From positions 62,001 through 126,000 of the forward strand of contig JADFHN010000001.1 of the NCBI GenBank assembly GCA_022567155.1: 64,000 nt of DNA, read 5' to 3'. Numbering within the stretch: the stretch's first letter is position 1; each line of letters starts with the position of its first letter. This DNA is from Bacteroidota bacterium. GTDB lineage: Bacteria > Bacteroidota > Bacteroidia > Cytophagales > Cyclobacteriaceae. Under the pieces are notes generated by a model. That model ran no database searches and was not told where the DNA came from. It was given only the letters and a program-made list of their open reading frames with translations. Made by a program: the position numbers and the translations under genes. Positions 18,000 to 26,510 of this stretch are shown piece after piece.

Positions 18000-19722
18000 A
18001 AAACCCGGGTATATCCTTCCAAATATTGGCCGCATGTTGCAACAAAATGTGCAGTTATTTGGACAGAAAGTTGTTTACCAGGAAAGAGAACATTGTGGTG
18101 ATTATGTGGGAATAATATGGGAAGATTTTTTTCAAAACATTGAAAAAATTGCCCTCAACCTTCAAAGACATGGATATAAAAAGGGGGACAAGATCGTATT
18201 GTTTTCGTCAAACAGGCTGGAAATGCTCGAACTTGAACTTGCGGTAATGGCCTCCGGTGGTATTGCTGTTCCTATTTTTGCCTATTTCAATCAGGATACT
18301 GCCGAACTGCTCATAAACCACTCAGACGCTTCTTATCTGGCTGTTGGAGGTCAACAACAACTCAATAATCTATCAGGTAAACTTGAGTTAAAAAAGATTT
18401 TCGTTTTTGATCCGATTGAGGATGACCGTTTCTCAAACCTGATGCAGTTTTCAGAACTTTTAAGGGACCATGATAGAAGTGAATCAGCCATAGATTTAGA
18501 AATACAACCGGATGATATCTGCCTCAACATGTACACATCCGGTACTATGGGGACTCCCAAATGTGTTCAATTAACCCATAAAAACATTCTCTCCCAGCAG
18601 GCAGCCCTGAGTTCACTCTGGAATCTTGACGATCAGGACCGCTTTCTTTCATACCTGCCCTGGCACCACAGCTTTGGTGGAATATTCGAACTTTTTACGG
18701 CTTTGTACAATGGTGCGACCTTATCCCTGGAAAGTAGTTATGGCAAAGATCCTGAGGTCATCATGGAAAATTGGGGAAAAGTTCAACCCACCGTATTTCT
18801 TAGCGTGCCTAAAGTTTACCAGGCCCTGGTGGAATTGACAAAACAGAGCCTGAAGGCAGAAGAAATGTTCTTCAATTCGGGTTTGAAGTTTGTTTTTACC
18901 GCAGCAGCTCCATTACCCAAGAAACTTTCCGATGAGTTCGAAAAGAGAGGTATTCCCGTAATCGAAGGTTGGGGACTTACCGAAACATCACCCTGCTGCA
19001 CACTCACTGATCCTGATCTGAAAAGGGAACCCGGGGTTGTAGGCAAACCAATCCCGGGGGTAAGCATTCGAATAGCAGAGGATAATGAGATCCAGGTGAA
19101 AGGGCCAAACGTAATGGTAGGATACTATAACAATGAAGAAGCAAATAAGGATATATTCACTGATGACGGTTGGTACCGCACCGGAGATGTAGGGGAGTTA
19201 ACCGAAAATGGATTAAAACTGATAACCAGGAAAGACCGCATATTTAAGCTTTCTAATGGGGAGAAGGTAGTTCCAACGGATTTTGAAAAACAAATTGAGA
19301 TGAAGTGTCACTACGTTGCTTATTCCATCGTAAGTGGTACTGGCAGGGATTATCCTGTCGCCCTGATCTTCCCCAATAAAAAATTGTTGAAAAATCCCGA
19401 TTATGAAGTTTCTCCTTCTGAAGGATGCTTCTACCCCAGGGATCTTAAGGAATTAAGCAGGTGTCTTAGAGGCTGCCTGCATGATGCCAACTGTGGTATC
19501 AGGCAGAAATTCACAAAGATAAAAGGAGCGGTTATCATTGATGATGAGCTTTCCGTTGATGATTGTACACTCACACCCTCCATGAAGATGGCTCCTAATA
19601 ATGTTCTCGAAAAATATAAAGCCCATCTTAATAATCTATACGGAGCCAATGTGCCTGTCGACGAAGAAGTATTTGTAATTGAATTGGATTATGAACCACT
19701 AAGCCAAAAGGAATTTGTATAA
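17977..19722 (+). CDS. AMP-forming acyl-CoA ligase, long-chain type
   Basis: 581 aa ANL-family ligase that activates a carboxylic acid to its CoA thioester with ATP. Seen: the P-loop-like YTSGTMGTPKCVQLTHKN, GWGLTETSPCC, YRTGDVGE, then KDRIFKLSNGEKVVPTDFEKQIE and a C-terminal LTPSMKMAPNNVLEKYKAHL. The last two resemble long-chain (ACSL-type) ligases more than dedicated benzoate or 4-hydroxybenzoate-CoA ligases. It overlaps the hydroxylase gene upstream by 23 bp. It may activate an aromatic acid for the Bcr/Hcr pathway, or a 2-hydroxy or long-chain acid for the neighbouring module. It is the only CoA ligase in the window. Confidence 0.85.
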   Translation: MKPLNSDKKPGYILPNIGRMLQQNVQLFGQKVVYQEREHCGDYVGIIWEDFFQNIEKIALNLQRHGYKKGDKIVLFSSNRLEMLELELAVMASGGIAVPIFAYFNQDTAELLINHSDASYLAVGGQQQLNNLSGKLELKKIFVFDPIEDDRFSNLMQFSELLRDHDRSESAIDLEIQPDDICLNMYTSGTMGTPKCVQLTHKNILSQQAALSSLWNLDDQDRFLSYLPWHHSFGGIFELFTALYNGATLSLESSYGKDPEVIMENWGKVQPTVFLSVPKVYQALVELTKQSLKAEEMFFNSGLKFVFTAAAPLPKKLSDEFEKRGIPVIEGWGLTETSPCCTLTDPDLKREPGVVGKPIPGVSIRIAEDNEIQVKGPNVMVGYYNNEEANKDIFTDDGWYRTGDVGELTENGLKLITRKDRIFKLSNGEKVVPTDFEKQIEMKCHYVAYSIVSGTGRDYPVALIFPNKKLLKNPDYEVSPSEGCFYPRDLKELSRCLRGCLHDANCGIRQKFTKIKGAVIIDDELSVDDCTLTPSMKMAPNNVLEKYKAHLNNLYGANVPVDEEVFVIELDYEPLSQKEFV

Positions 19723-20929
19723 GATTAGTACAACCCAGTTGCTTCGAAAAGTAATGCATAATTACTTTCAGCGCTTTTCTCAGTCACCCAAAATTGCCTG
19801 GTGCACGAGTGTAGGGCCGGCCGAGCTATTGAGATCTTTTGGATTTGAGGTCTATTTCCCGGAAAATCATGGAGCCCTGCTAGGCACTACTCGTCAGGCA
19901 GTAGATTACATTCCGGCAGCAGTTAAATGCGGGTATTCAGGCCATGTTTGTTCTTACACAACCAGTGATATCGGAGCCTACCTGAGCGATGAGACTCCCC
20001 TGAAGACACATTACGGTCTTGAAAAGATTCCAAAACCCGACCTCATTGTTTACAATACCAATCAATGCAGGGAAGTCGAGGATTGGTTTACTTTTTTTTC
20101 CAGACAATTCAACTGCCCGATAGCCGGAATTCATCCTCCCAGATACCTTGACGATGTAGGTGAAGCCGAGGTGGAACTTGTGATAAAACAGTTTAAACAG
20201 ATCATTCCTGCTTGTGAGCAAGCATCGGGAAACAAATTTGATATTGACAGATTCAGGGAGGTGCTGAAATTAAGCAAGGAAGCAACCATCTTATGGCAGA
20301 AAGTGCTTCAAACCGCAAAGGCTTCACCTGCACCGATCACCTTTTTTGATGGTACCATCCACATGGGACCTATAGTTGTCTTGAGGGGTACACAGGTAGC
20401 AGTGGACTATTATAAGACCCTTTTGGAAGAACTGGAAGATCATGTGAGTAACAATATTGGCTGCCTCAAGGAAGAAGAATGCCGGCTTTTCTGGGATGGG
20501 ATGCCAATATGGGGAAGGCTGAGAATGCTTTCCGATCTGTTCCTGCAAAACAATACGGCAGTTGTAGCATCAACGTATTGCAATAGCTGGATATTTGATG
20601 ATTTTGATGAAAATAATCCTTTCGAGTCCACCGCAATAGCCTACACAAAAATTTTCATAAACAGGAGTGAAAAAGCCAAGATGGAGTTTTTTAAGCGTTG
20701 GATTCTCGATTATGGAATTGACGGAGTCATATTTCATGATTCAAAAACATGTTTCAACAATTCCAATGCAAAATTTGGTTTACCCCAGCGATTGACCGGG
20801 GAGACGGGTTTACCGACCCTTGTAATTGAAGGTGACCTTTGTGATACCCGTTTCTTTTCGGAAGGTCAGAGTATAACCAAAATAGAGACTTTCCTTGAAC
20901 AGATTGAGGGTCAGAAGGCTTATTTATGA
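19715..20929 (+). CDS. 2-hydroxyacyl-CoA dehydratase D-component / BcrB-like subunit, unpaired
   Basis: 404 aa from the TTG at 19715, which overlaps the ligase gene by 8 bp; an in-frame ATG at 19754 would remove 13 residues and is a fair alternative start. Family motifs: IAWCTSVGPAELLRSFGFEVYFPENHGA, then cluster ligand candidates Cys79 (GHVCSYTTSDIG), Cys118 (TNQCREVEDW) and Cys346 (SKTCFNNSN). All three are retained, so it should bind a [4Fe-4S] cluster. Family members normally act as heterodimers (HgdA/B, BcrB/C), yet only one is encoded here. It may form a homodimer, pair with BcrC, or work with the activator domain of the next gene. Substrate unknown. Confidence 0.8.
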   Translation: MYKISTTQLLRKVMHNYFQRFSQSPKIAWCTSVGPAELLRSFGFEVYFPENHGALLGTTRQAVDYIPAAVKCGYSGHVCSYTTSDIGAYLSDETPLKTHYGLEKIPKPDLIVYNTNQCREVEDWFTFFSRQFNCPIAGIHPPRYLDDVGEAEVELVIKQFKQIIPACEQASGNKFDIDRFREVLKLSKEATILWQKVLQTAKASPAPITFFDGTIHMGPIVVLRGTQVAVDYYKTLLEELEDHVSNNIGCLKEEECRLFWDGMPIWGRLRMLSDLFLQNNTAVVASTYCNSWIFDDFDENNPFESTAIAYTKIFINRSEKAKMEFFKRWILDYGIDGVIFHDSKTCFNNSNAKFGLPQRLTGETGLPTLVIEGDLCDTRFFSEGQSITKIETFLEQIEGQKAYL

Positions 20930-20957
20930 TTTGAATAAAAAGAAAGCAGAAGATATC

Positions 20958-22841
20958 ATGGGAAAAACTGTCCGGAAAATAAAAAAAAACAAAGTTGGCA
21001 TCATCGGCCTGGGACCCGTAGGCTTGATCCTCTCAACCCATTTTCAGGAAGCCGGATGTGAAGTTGCTATTTATGACTATAATAAAGTAACGGTCAATAA
21101 GATCCGAAAAGAAGGAATCAGGCTCGAGGATACCATTACAAAAAAAGTGTTTGTGGATCATATATGTTCCTCTTTTGAAGAATTTGCCGACATAGGCGTA
21201 GATAATTGGGTCTTTTGTGTAAAGGCCCATCAGATGCCAACTGCTATTGAAAATGCTATTGCCGTCAGGAATTTAATGAGCGAGGAGTTAATAAATAACC
21301 TTTGTGTAATAAGCGCTCAGAACGGAATTGATGTCGAGAATATGCTTTCAGAGGCCTTTAGCGAATCCAGGACGATGCGAATGGTGCTTAATTTTGCCGG
21401 TAATCTAAAAGCCCCGAACGTTGTAAAGGTTACATTTTTCAATCCACCGAATTACATAGCATCAGTAGATGATTCACAGACTGACAGGGCAGTTGAAATA
21501 GCTGACTGGCTCAACTCAGTTGAACTGGAAACAAGGCCCATTGATTCATTCGAACTTCATAAAAGAGTTTGGGAAAAGACAATACTAAATGCTTCGCTCA
21601 GTGCATTGTGTGGAATCGGAAGGTTCACTATGAAGGAAGCCATGGATTTCCCCGGTACCCTGGAAATAGTGGAGCAGGTGATCCAGGAAGCTCTGGAGGT
21701 GGCGGAAGCTGAAAAGATCAAATTTGAAGACCACTTTATACGAAAATGTTTGAGATACCTGAAAAAGGCAGGACATCATTTTCCATCCCTGGCCGGAGAC
21801 ATTATCAACAACAGGGTAACGGAAATAGATTATTTGAATGGAAAGATCGTCGATTACGGTCGAAAGCATTACATCCGGACTCCACTCAACCTTGCTTTTA
21901 CCAATATGGTGAGGGCTTTAACTCACAAAAATATTATCGCTCAGCTTGCTAAAGGAGAAAATCATCATCTCTTGAACAGGCAGGAAATTCTGGCAATTGA
22001 CAGACAAAAAAATAGTATGGTGAAACCTGCATCCGGCGACTGTTTTGCGGGAGTTGATCTGGGTTCGGCATATACAAAATTCACTGTCATCGACGAACAT
22101 GAAAACATTGTTTACCAATCTGCTATTCAGACTATAAACAGAGATAAGGTAGCTCTGAAGCACGTTATTGAAGCAATTAACTCAGAATTCCCTTTGAAGT
22201 ACTGTTGCGCTACAGGTTATGGCCGCAAGAATTTCCATGATGCTGACATTGTGAAAACCGAAATTAGCTGTGCTGCCAGGGGTACCTCCAAATACCACCC
22301 TGGAAGAAAGAATATTATTGATATTGGCGGAGAGGATATTAAAGTGATTCGGTGTTCTGAGAATGATATGGTAGAAGATTTTTCCTTGAATGACAAGTGC
22401 GCGGCAGGTACTGGTGCGTTTCTGGTCGAGGTGGCTGAAAGAGCAGAAATGAGAACCAATGAAATGAGCGATCTGGCAGAAAAATCCAATTTCAATACCG
22501 AACTAAACAGCTTCTGCACGGTGTTCGCTAAAACGGAAATTACCGGTTGGCTGATAGCGGGAAAACCTGTTGAAGATATTGCCCGGGGAATTTACATATC
22601 AATTGCCAACCGAATCTCAAAACTACGTATTGACAGTACTTCACCGATTTTCATGATTGGGGGAGTTGTGGCTCACCACCATTTTCTAAAAAAATTACTT
22701 AAAGAAAAATACAAACAAGACATAGAGATTGTCAACAATCCCCAAAATGTTGTTTCACTGGGCGCAGCTCTAATCGCAAAAAGTCACTATCTGAAAAATA
22801 AAAAATCAATTAAAGAAGCAACTGTATTAAATACAATATAA
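20958..22841 (+). CDS. fusion: ketopantoate-reductase-like domain + BadF/HgdC-type activator ATPase
   Basis: 627 aa from the ATG at 20958 (the frame is open to a TTG at 20895, but that lies inside the preceding gene). Residues about 10-340 are a complete 2-dehydropantoate reductase (PanE/ApbA)-like protein: Rossmann GLGPVG at 17-22, VKAHQ with Lys89, HKRVWEKTILNASLSALCG at 201-219, and TEIDYLNGKIVDYG. Residues about 362-610 are a complete ASKHA activator of 2-hydroxyacyl-CoA dehydratases: DLGSAYTK (367-374), ATGYGR (418-423), DIGGED (455-460), Cys481 in DKCAAGTGAF, Cys520 in SFCTVFAKTEI, and a GG phosphate motif near 568. Both halves look functional. KPR-type enzymes interconvert 2-oxo and 2-hydroxy acids, and HgdC-type activators drive removal of the 2-hydroxy group, so the halves make chemical sense together. 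I know of no described fusion of this kind. Confidence 0.88.
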   Translation: MGKTVRKIKKNKVGIIGLGPVGLILSTHFQEAGCEVAIYDYNKVTVNKIRKEGIRLEDTITKKVFVDHICSSFEEFADIGVDNWVFCVKAHQMPTAIENAIAVRNLMSEELINNLCVISAQNGIDVENMLSEAFSESRTMRMVLNFAGNLKAPNVVKVTFFNPPNYIASVDDSQTDRAVEIADWLNSVELETRPIDSFELHKRVWEKTILNASLSALCGIGRFTMKEAMDFPGTLEIVEQVIQEALEVAEAEKIKFEDHFIRKCLRYLKKAGHHFPSLAGDIINNRVTEIDYLNGKIVDYGRKHYIRTPLNLAFTNMVRALTHKNIIAQLAKGENHHLLNRQEILAIDRQKNSMVKPASGDCFAGVDLGSAYTKFTVIDEHENIVYQSAIQTINRDKVALKHVIEAINSEFPLKYCCATGYGRKNFHDADIVKTEISCAARGTSKYHPGRKNIIDIGGEDIKVIRCSENDMVEDFSLNDKCAAGTGAFLVEVAERAEMRTNEMSDLAEKSNFNTELNSFCTVFAKTEITGWLIAGKPVEDIARGIYISIANRISKLRIDSTSPIFMIGGVVAHHHFLKKLLKEKYKQDIEIVNNPQNVVSLGAALIAKSHYLKNKKSIKEATVLNTI

Positions 22842-22846
22842 TTAGT

Positions 22847-24106
22847 ATGAAAGCACTCCATGATAGAGAGAAGGGTATCGGTATCCAATATGACGATATA
22901 TTTTTAATAAATGGAGCACGTACGCCCTTTGGCAAATTCTGCGGGACTATCGGGCATATATCTCCAACTGATCTTGGAATTTATGCTTCACGCGCAGCTT
23001 TGGAGAGATCGGATGTTCAAGCTGAGGCGATAGACCAGGTACTAACCGCTAATATTGGCCAGAGTTCGGTCGACGCCTATTTTTTGCCCAGGCACATTGG
23101 GCTTTACTCCGGAATCCCAACCGGAGTTCCCGCAGTTATGCTGCAAAGAATCTGTGGTTCAGGATTTGAAACCATAATAGGCGGAGCTGAGCAGATCACC
23201 CTGGGGAAAGCTGAAACTGTTATTTGTTGTGGTACGGAGAATATGAGCCTTGCGCCCACAGCATGTTTTGGTAACAGGATGGGTTATCCCTTTGGGAGGA
23301 TCGCTTTTAAGGATATGCTCTGGGAAGCTCTGAATGACACCGCAGCAGTACCCATGGGATGTACTGCTGAAAATGTTGCGATTAAGTATGGTATTACCAG
23401 AGAAGAGGCTGATATTTTCGCAAAACTTTCAAATGACCGGGCAATAACTGCTACGGGAAGAGGATTTTTTAAGGATGAGATAGTCGCCCTGAACTCAACG
23501 GTATTTGAAGCAAATGGGTTGAAACCTCGAAAAGTCAGGCTTCCTAAAAAAGTAAAGGATTTTGTTACGGATGAGAATATCAGAACATCATCGCTGGAAA
23601 ACCTGGCACATCTTCCTTCTTCATTTACTGATAAGGGTGTTCAAACCGCAGCAAATTCAAGTGGAATAGTTGATGGGGCTGCAGCAGTGGTAATTGCAAA
23701 GGATTCATTCGTTAAATCGGAAGGCCTGACTCCGCTTTCAAAAATTGTAGCTTCAGCTTCAAGCGCACTTGATCCCAATTTGATGGGACTCGGTCCGGTT
23801 AAATCAATTCGTCTTTTATTGGAAATAACCGGTCTCACGCCGGATGATATTGGGTTGGTTGAAATCAATGAAGCATTTGCGGCCCAATACCTGGGCTGTG
23901 AAAAAGAGCTGGAGCTTGACCGTAATATTGTAAATGTTAATGGGGGAGCTATTGCATTGGGGCATCCATTGGCTGCAACCGGAACACGCCTGGCATTGAC
24001 CATATCGAGAGAAATGAATAACAGGGGTGTTAAATATGGAGTGGCTTCCGCATGCATAGGGGGAGGTCAGGGTACGGCGATCCTCCTGGAGAATCCCAAC
24101 GTTTGA
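22847..24106 (+). CDS. thiolase (acetyl-CoA C-acyltransferase)
   Basis: 419 aa thiolase. Nucleophile Cys103 in RICGSGFET, active-site NEAFAAQ, GGAIALGHPLAATG and the second catalytic cysteine in ACIGGGQG are all present. In this operon the likely reaction is cleavage of 3-oxopimeloyl-CoA to glutaryl-CoA and acetyl-CoA, the last step of the benzoyl-CoA lower pathway. Starts 5 bp after the fusion gene; had follows after 20 bp. The role is inferred from context; a general beta-oxidation thiolase would look the same. Confidence 0.9.
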   Translation: MKALHDREKGIGIQYDDIFLINGARTPFGKFCGTIGHISPTDLGIYASRAALERSDVQAEAIDQVLTANIGQSSVDAYFLPRHIGLYSGIPTGVPAVMLQRICGSGFETIIGGAEQITLGKAETVICCGTENMSLAPTACFGNRMGYPFGRIAFKDMLWEALNDTAAVPMGCTAENVAIKYGITREEADIFAKLSNDRAITATGRGFFKDEIVALNSTVFEANGLKPRKVRLPKKVKDFVTDENIRTSSLENLAHLPSSFTDKGVQTAANSSGIVDGAAAVVIAKDSFVKSEGLTPLSKIVASASSALDPNLMGLGPVKSIRLLLEITGLTPDDIGLVEINEAFAAQYLGCEKELELDRNIVNVNGGAIALGHPLAATGTRLALTISREMNNRGVKYGVASACIGGGQGTAILLENPNV

Positions 24107-24126
24107 TTTTTTTATGATTTTATCAA

Positions 24127-25200
24127 ATGGAAAAAACAAAGATGTATCAATGGCAAATGACGGCGGTAGATGAAAATTTTGAGCTGATTGAAATTGCTAT
24201 GCCACGGATAAATAAAGCAGAAGCTTTAGTTGAAATTGCCGGCTGTGGAGTTTGTCATACTGATTTGAGTTTCTGGCACTACGGAGTGCGCACAAAGCAC
24301 GAACTACCTTTGACCCTTGGTCATGAAATAAGCGGAAAAGTTGTGGAAGGACCTGATCACTTGAAGGGGAAAAATGTAATAATTCCAGCGGTTCTGCCGT
24401 GCGGAGAATGTGACATCTGCAAAAGTGGCCGAAGCAATATCTGTCAGAATCAGCTGATGCCTGGCAATGACTTTCACGGAGGATTTGCCTCTCACATCAA
24501 GGTGCCCCATAAATATTTGTGCCCGGTGCCGGATGAAGTATTGAATAAGTATTCCTTAGCCCAATTGGCTGTCATTGCTGATGCCATTTCAACTCCATAC
24601 CAGGTAATTGAAAAATCTGAGTTGGCGCCAGGTGATTTCGCTGTTGTAATAGGAGTCGGCGGAGTAGGCATTTATGGCGCTTTAATTGCCAAAATCAAGG
24701 GAGCCTGTGTTTTGGCAATTGATATTAGTGATGACAAATTAAAGAAAGTAAAAGAAAATGGTATTGATGCGACTCTAAACTCCAATGGATTAAATTTTAA
24801 AGAAATTAAAACAAGAGTCAGGGACATTGCTAAAGAACTGGGAGTCACAAGATTTGGTTGGAAAATATTTGAATTCTCGGGAACAAAATCCGGTCAGGAA
24901 CTTGCCTTTGGCCTGTTGACATTCACTTCTACTTTAAGTATTGTCGGCTTTACCATGGATAAGATAGAAGTAAGACTGAGCAACCTCATGGCATTTGATG
25001 CTAAGCTGATCGGGACCTGGGGATGTAAACCGGAGCTTTATCCTGATGTGATTGAGTTGATCATAAAAGATCAGTTGGAAATCGGGCAGTTTGTCGAAAC
25101 GATTCCCATGTCAAACATTAACCAGGTTTTTAAAAGTACCCTTGCCAACAAATTCAACAAGAGACCGGTTTTGGTACCGGACTTTAATCGTAATAATTGA
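24127..25200 (+). CDS. had: 6-hydroxycyclohex-1-ene-1-carbonyl-CoA dehydrogenase
   Basis: 357 aa zinc-dependent medium-chain alcohol dehydrogenase. Catalytic zinc ligands in CGVCHTDLS and GHE, structural zinc cysteines in LPCGECDICKSGRSNIC, NAD-binding GVGGVG. The stretch MPGNDFHGGFASHIKVP and the length are those of Had from Thauera-type benzoyl-CoA pathways, where it oxidises 6-hydroxycyclohex-1-ene-1-carbonyl-CoA to the 6-oxo compound with NAD+. It sits directly before oah (19 bp), the gene for the next reaction, which supports the specific name. Confidence 0.88.
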   Translation: MEKTKMYQWQMTAVDENFELIEIAMPRINKAEALVEIAGCGVCHTDLSFWHYGVRTKHELPLTLGHEISGKVVEGPDHLKGKNVIIPAVLPCGECDICKSGRSNICQNQLMPGNDFHGGFASHIKVPHKYLCPVPDEVLNKYSLAQLAVIADAISTPYQVIEKSELAPGDFAVVIGVGGVGIYGALIAKIKGACVLAIDISDDKLKKVKENGIDATLNSNGLNFKEIKTRVRDIAKELGVTRFGWKIFEFSGTKSGQELAFGLLTFTSTLSIVGFTMDKIEVRLSNLMAFDAKLIGTWGCKPELYPDVIELIIKDQLEIGQFVETIPMSNINQVFKSTLANKFNKRPVLVPDFNRNN

Positions 25201-25219
25201 AGACTAAAAACTTATAATC

Positions 25220-26329
25220 ATGTTAGTAAATCATAATTTAACAGACACTGATTACCAGCAAATTATCTACGAAAAAAAACCTTGCAAAGACAAAGAGGGG
25301 AAGGATGTTGAGGGAGTTTATAATGCATGGATTTGGCTGAATAATCCAAAGCAATACAATTCCTACACTACACAGATGGTAAAAGAGGTGATACTTGCTT
25401 TCAGGGAAGCCTCAAACGATCGTAGTGTGTGTGCTGTGGTATTTACAGGTGTAGGAGATAAAGCATTTTGTACAGGTGGGAATACCAGGGAGTATGCCGA
25501 ATACTATGCAGGAAATCCCCAGGAGTATAAACAGTACATGAGGCTATTCAATGACATGGTCTCTGCAATCCTGATGTGTGATAAACCGGTTATTTGCCGT
25601 GCGAACGGTATGCGTATTGGAGGTGGCCAGGAGATTGGAATGGCCTGCGATTTCACCATTGCCCAGGACCTCGCAAGGTTTGGACAGGCCGGTCCAAAAC
25701 ACGGGAGCGCTCCCGATGGCGGCTCTACCGATTTTCTGCATTTATTTGTTGGCATTGAACTCGCTATGTTTTCCTGCACAGTATGTGATCCATGGTCTGC
25801 TTATGAGGCCCTGCGCTATGGGCTGGTTACTGAAGTAGTTCCCGCCCTGAAAATTGACGGTCAGTTTGTACCTAATCCAATAGTGAGATCGGACAAATGG
25901 GTTGGCAAAAAGACCGGCGAGATCATTTATGGGAAAATGAAGAAAGGAGAGTATCTGGCAAAGGGAAAGGAATTGCTCAAATCAGGCGATGTAGATCTTT
26001 CACTATTAGATGAAGCAGTCGAAAAACTTTGTACTAAATTGATGTTTACGTTTCCTAATTGTCTGAGTAAAACCATTAACTCAATACGAAAAAAGAAACT
26101 TGAGCATTGGGATAAGAATAAGGAAAGTAACAGGGACTGGCTTGCCTTGAACATGATGACCGAGGCCAAGGCCGGATTCAGGGCGTTCAACGAGGGTCCA
26201 AAACATAATCGGGAAATCGATTTCATAAAATTGAGACAATTACTAGCCAAAGGATGCGAATGGAATGATGAGATGCATAAAGCGATCTCACCCCAATATC
26301 AGAATGCTGAGGAGCAGGCTAATCGCTAA
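25220..26329 (+). CDS. oah: 6-oxocyclohex-1-ene-1-carbonyl-CoA hydrolase (ring opening)
   Basis: 369 aa crotonase-family hydrolase that adds water twice to 6-oxocyclohex-1-ene-1-carbonyl-CoA and opens the ring to 3-hydroxypimeloyl-CoA. The diagnostic motifs for Oah/BamA are present: FCTGGNTREYAEYYAGNP, GMRIGGGQEIGMACDFTIA and GPKHGSAPDGGSTDFLHLF, which do not occur in ordinary enoyl-CoA hydratases. The family serves as a functional marker for anaerobic aromatic degradation. Its stop codon (26327-26329) is directly abutted by a MITE-like element. Confidence 0.94.
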   Translation: MLVNHNLTDTDYQQIIYEKKPCKDKEGKDVEGVYNAWIWLNNPKQYNSYTTQMVKEVILAFREASNDRSVCAVVFTGVGDKAFCTGGNTREYAEYYAGNPQEYKQYMRLFNDMVSAILMCDKPVICRANGMRIGGGQEIGMACDFTIAQDLARFGQAGPKHGSAPDGGSTDFLHLFVGIELAMFSCTVCDPWSAYEALRYGLVTEVVPALKIDGQFVPNPIVRSDKWVGKKTGEIIYGKMKKGEYLAKGKELLKSGDVDLSLLDEAVEKLCTKLMFTFPNCLSKTINSIRKKKLEHWDKNKESNRDWLALNMMTEAKAGFRAFNEGPKHNREIDFIKLRQLLAKGCEWNDEMHKAISPQYQNAEEQANR

Positions 26330-26503
26330 ATTAGTCTGTCTTTTAAGTAATGATGATTGGAGTATTAAAAAAAATGAACCAATTATTCCCCTCCCTGGAG
26401 GGGTGTAGGGGTGGGTCGTTATAAAAATTATTCCTGCCTGACGGCAGTCAGGGCAGGCACGGCATTTTTTTTGAATTTGCCTACTTTAAAGACAGACTCT
26501 AAT
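26330..26503 (+). mobile_element. MITE-like element, copy 2
   Basis: 174 bp, closely related to 16191-16360. Terminal inverted repeats: left ATTAGTCTGTCTTTTAAGTA, right TACTTTAAAGACAGACTCTAAT. The core again contains an A-tract, CCCTCC/GGAGGGG, TGTAGGGGTGGGT and the GCCTG/CAGGC palindrome. It fills the gap between oah and dch completely: 0 bp after the stop and 7 bp before the dch start. Confidence 0.78.
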
Positions 26504-26510
26504 TAAATCG

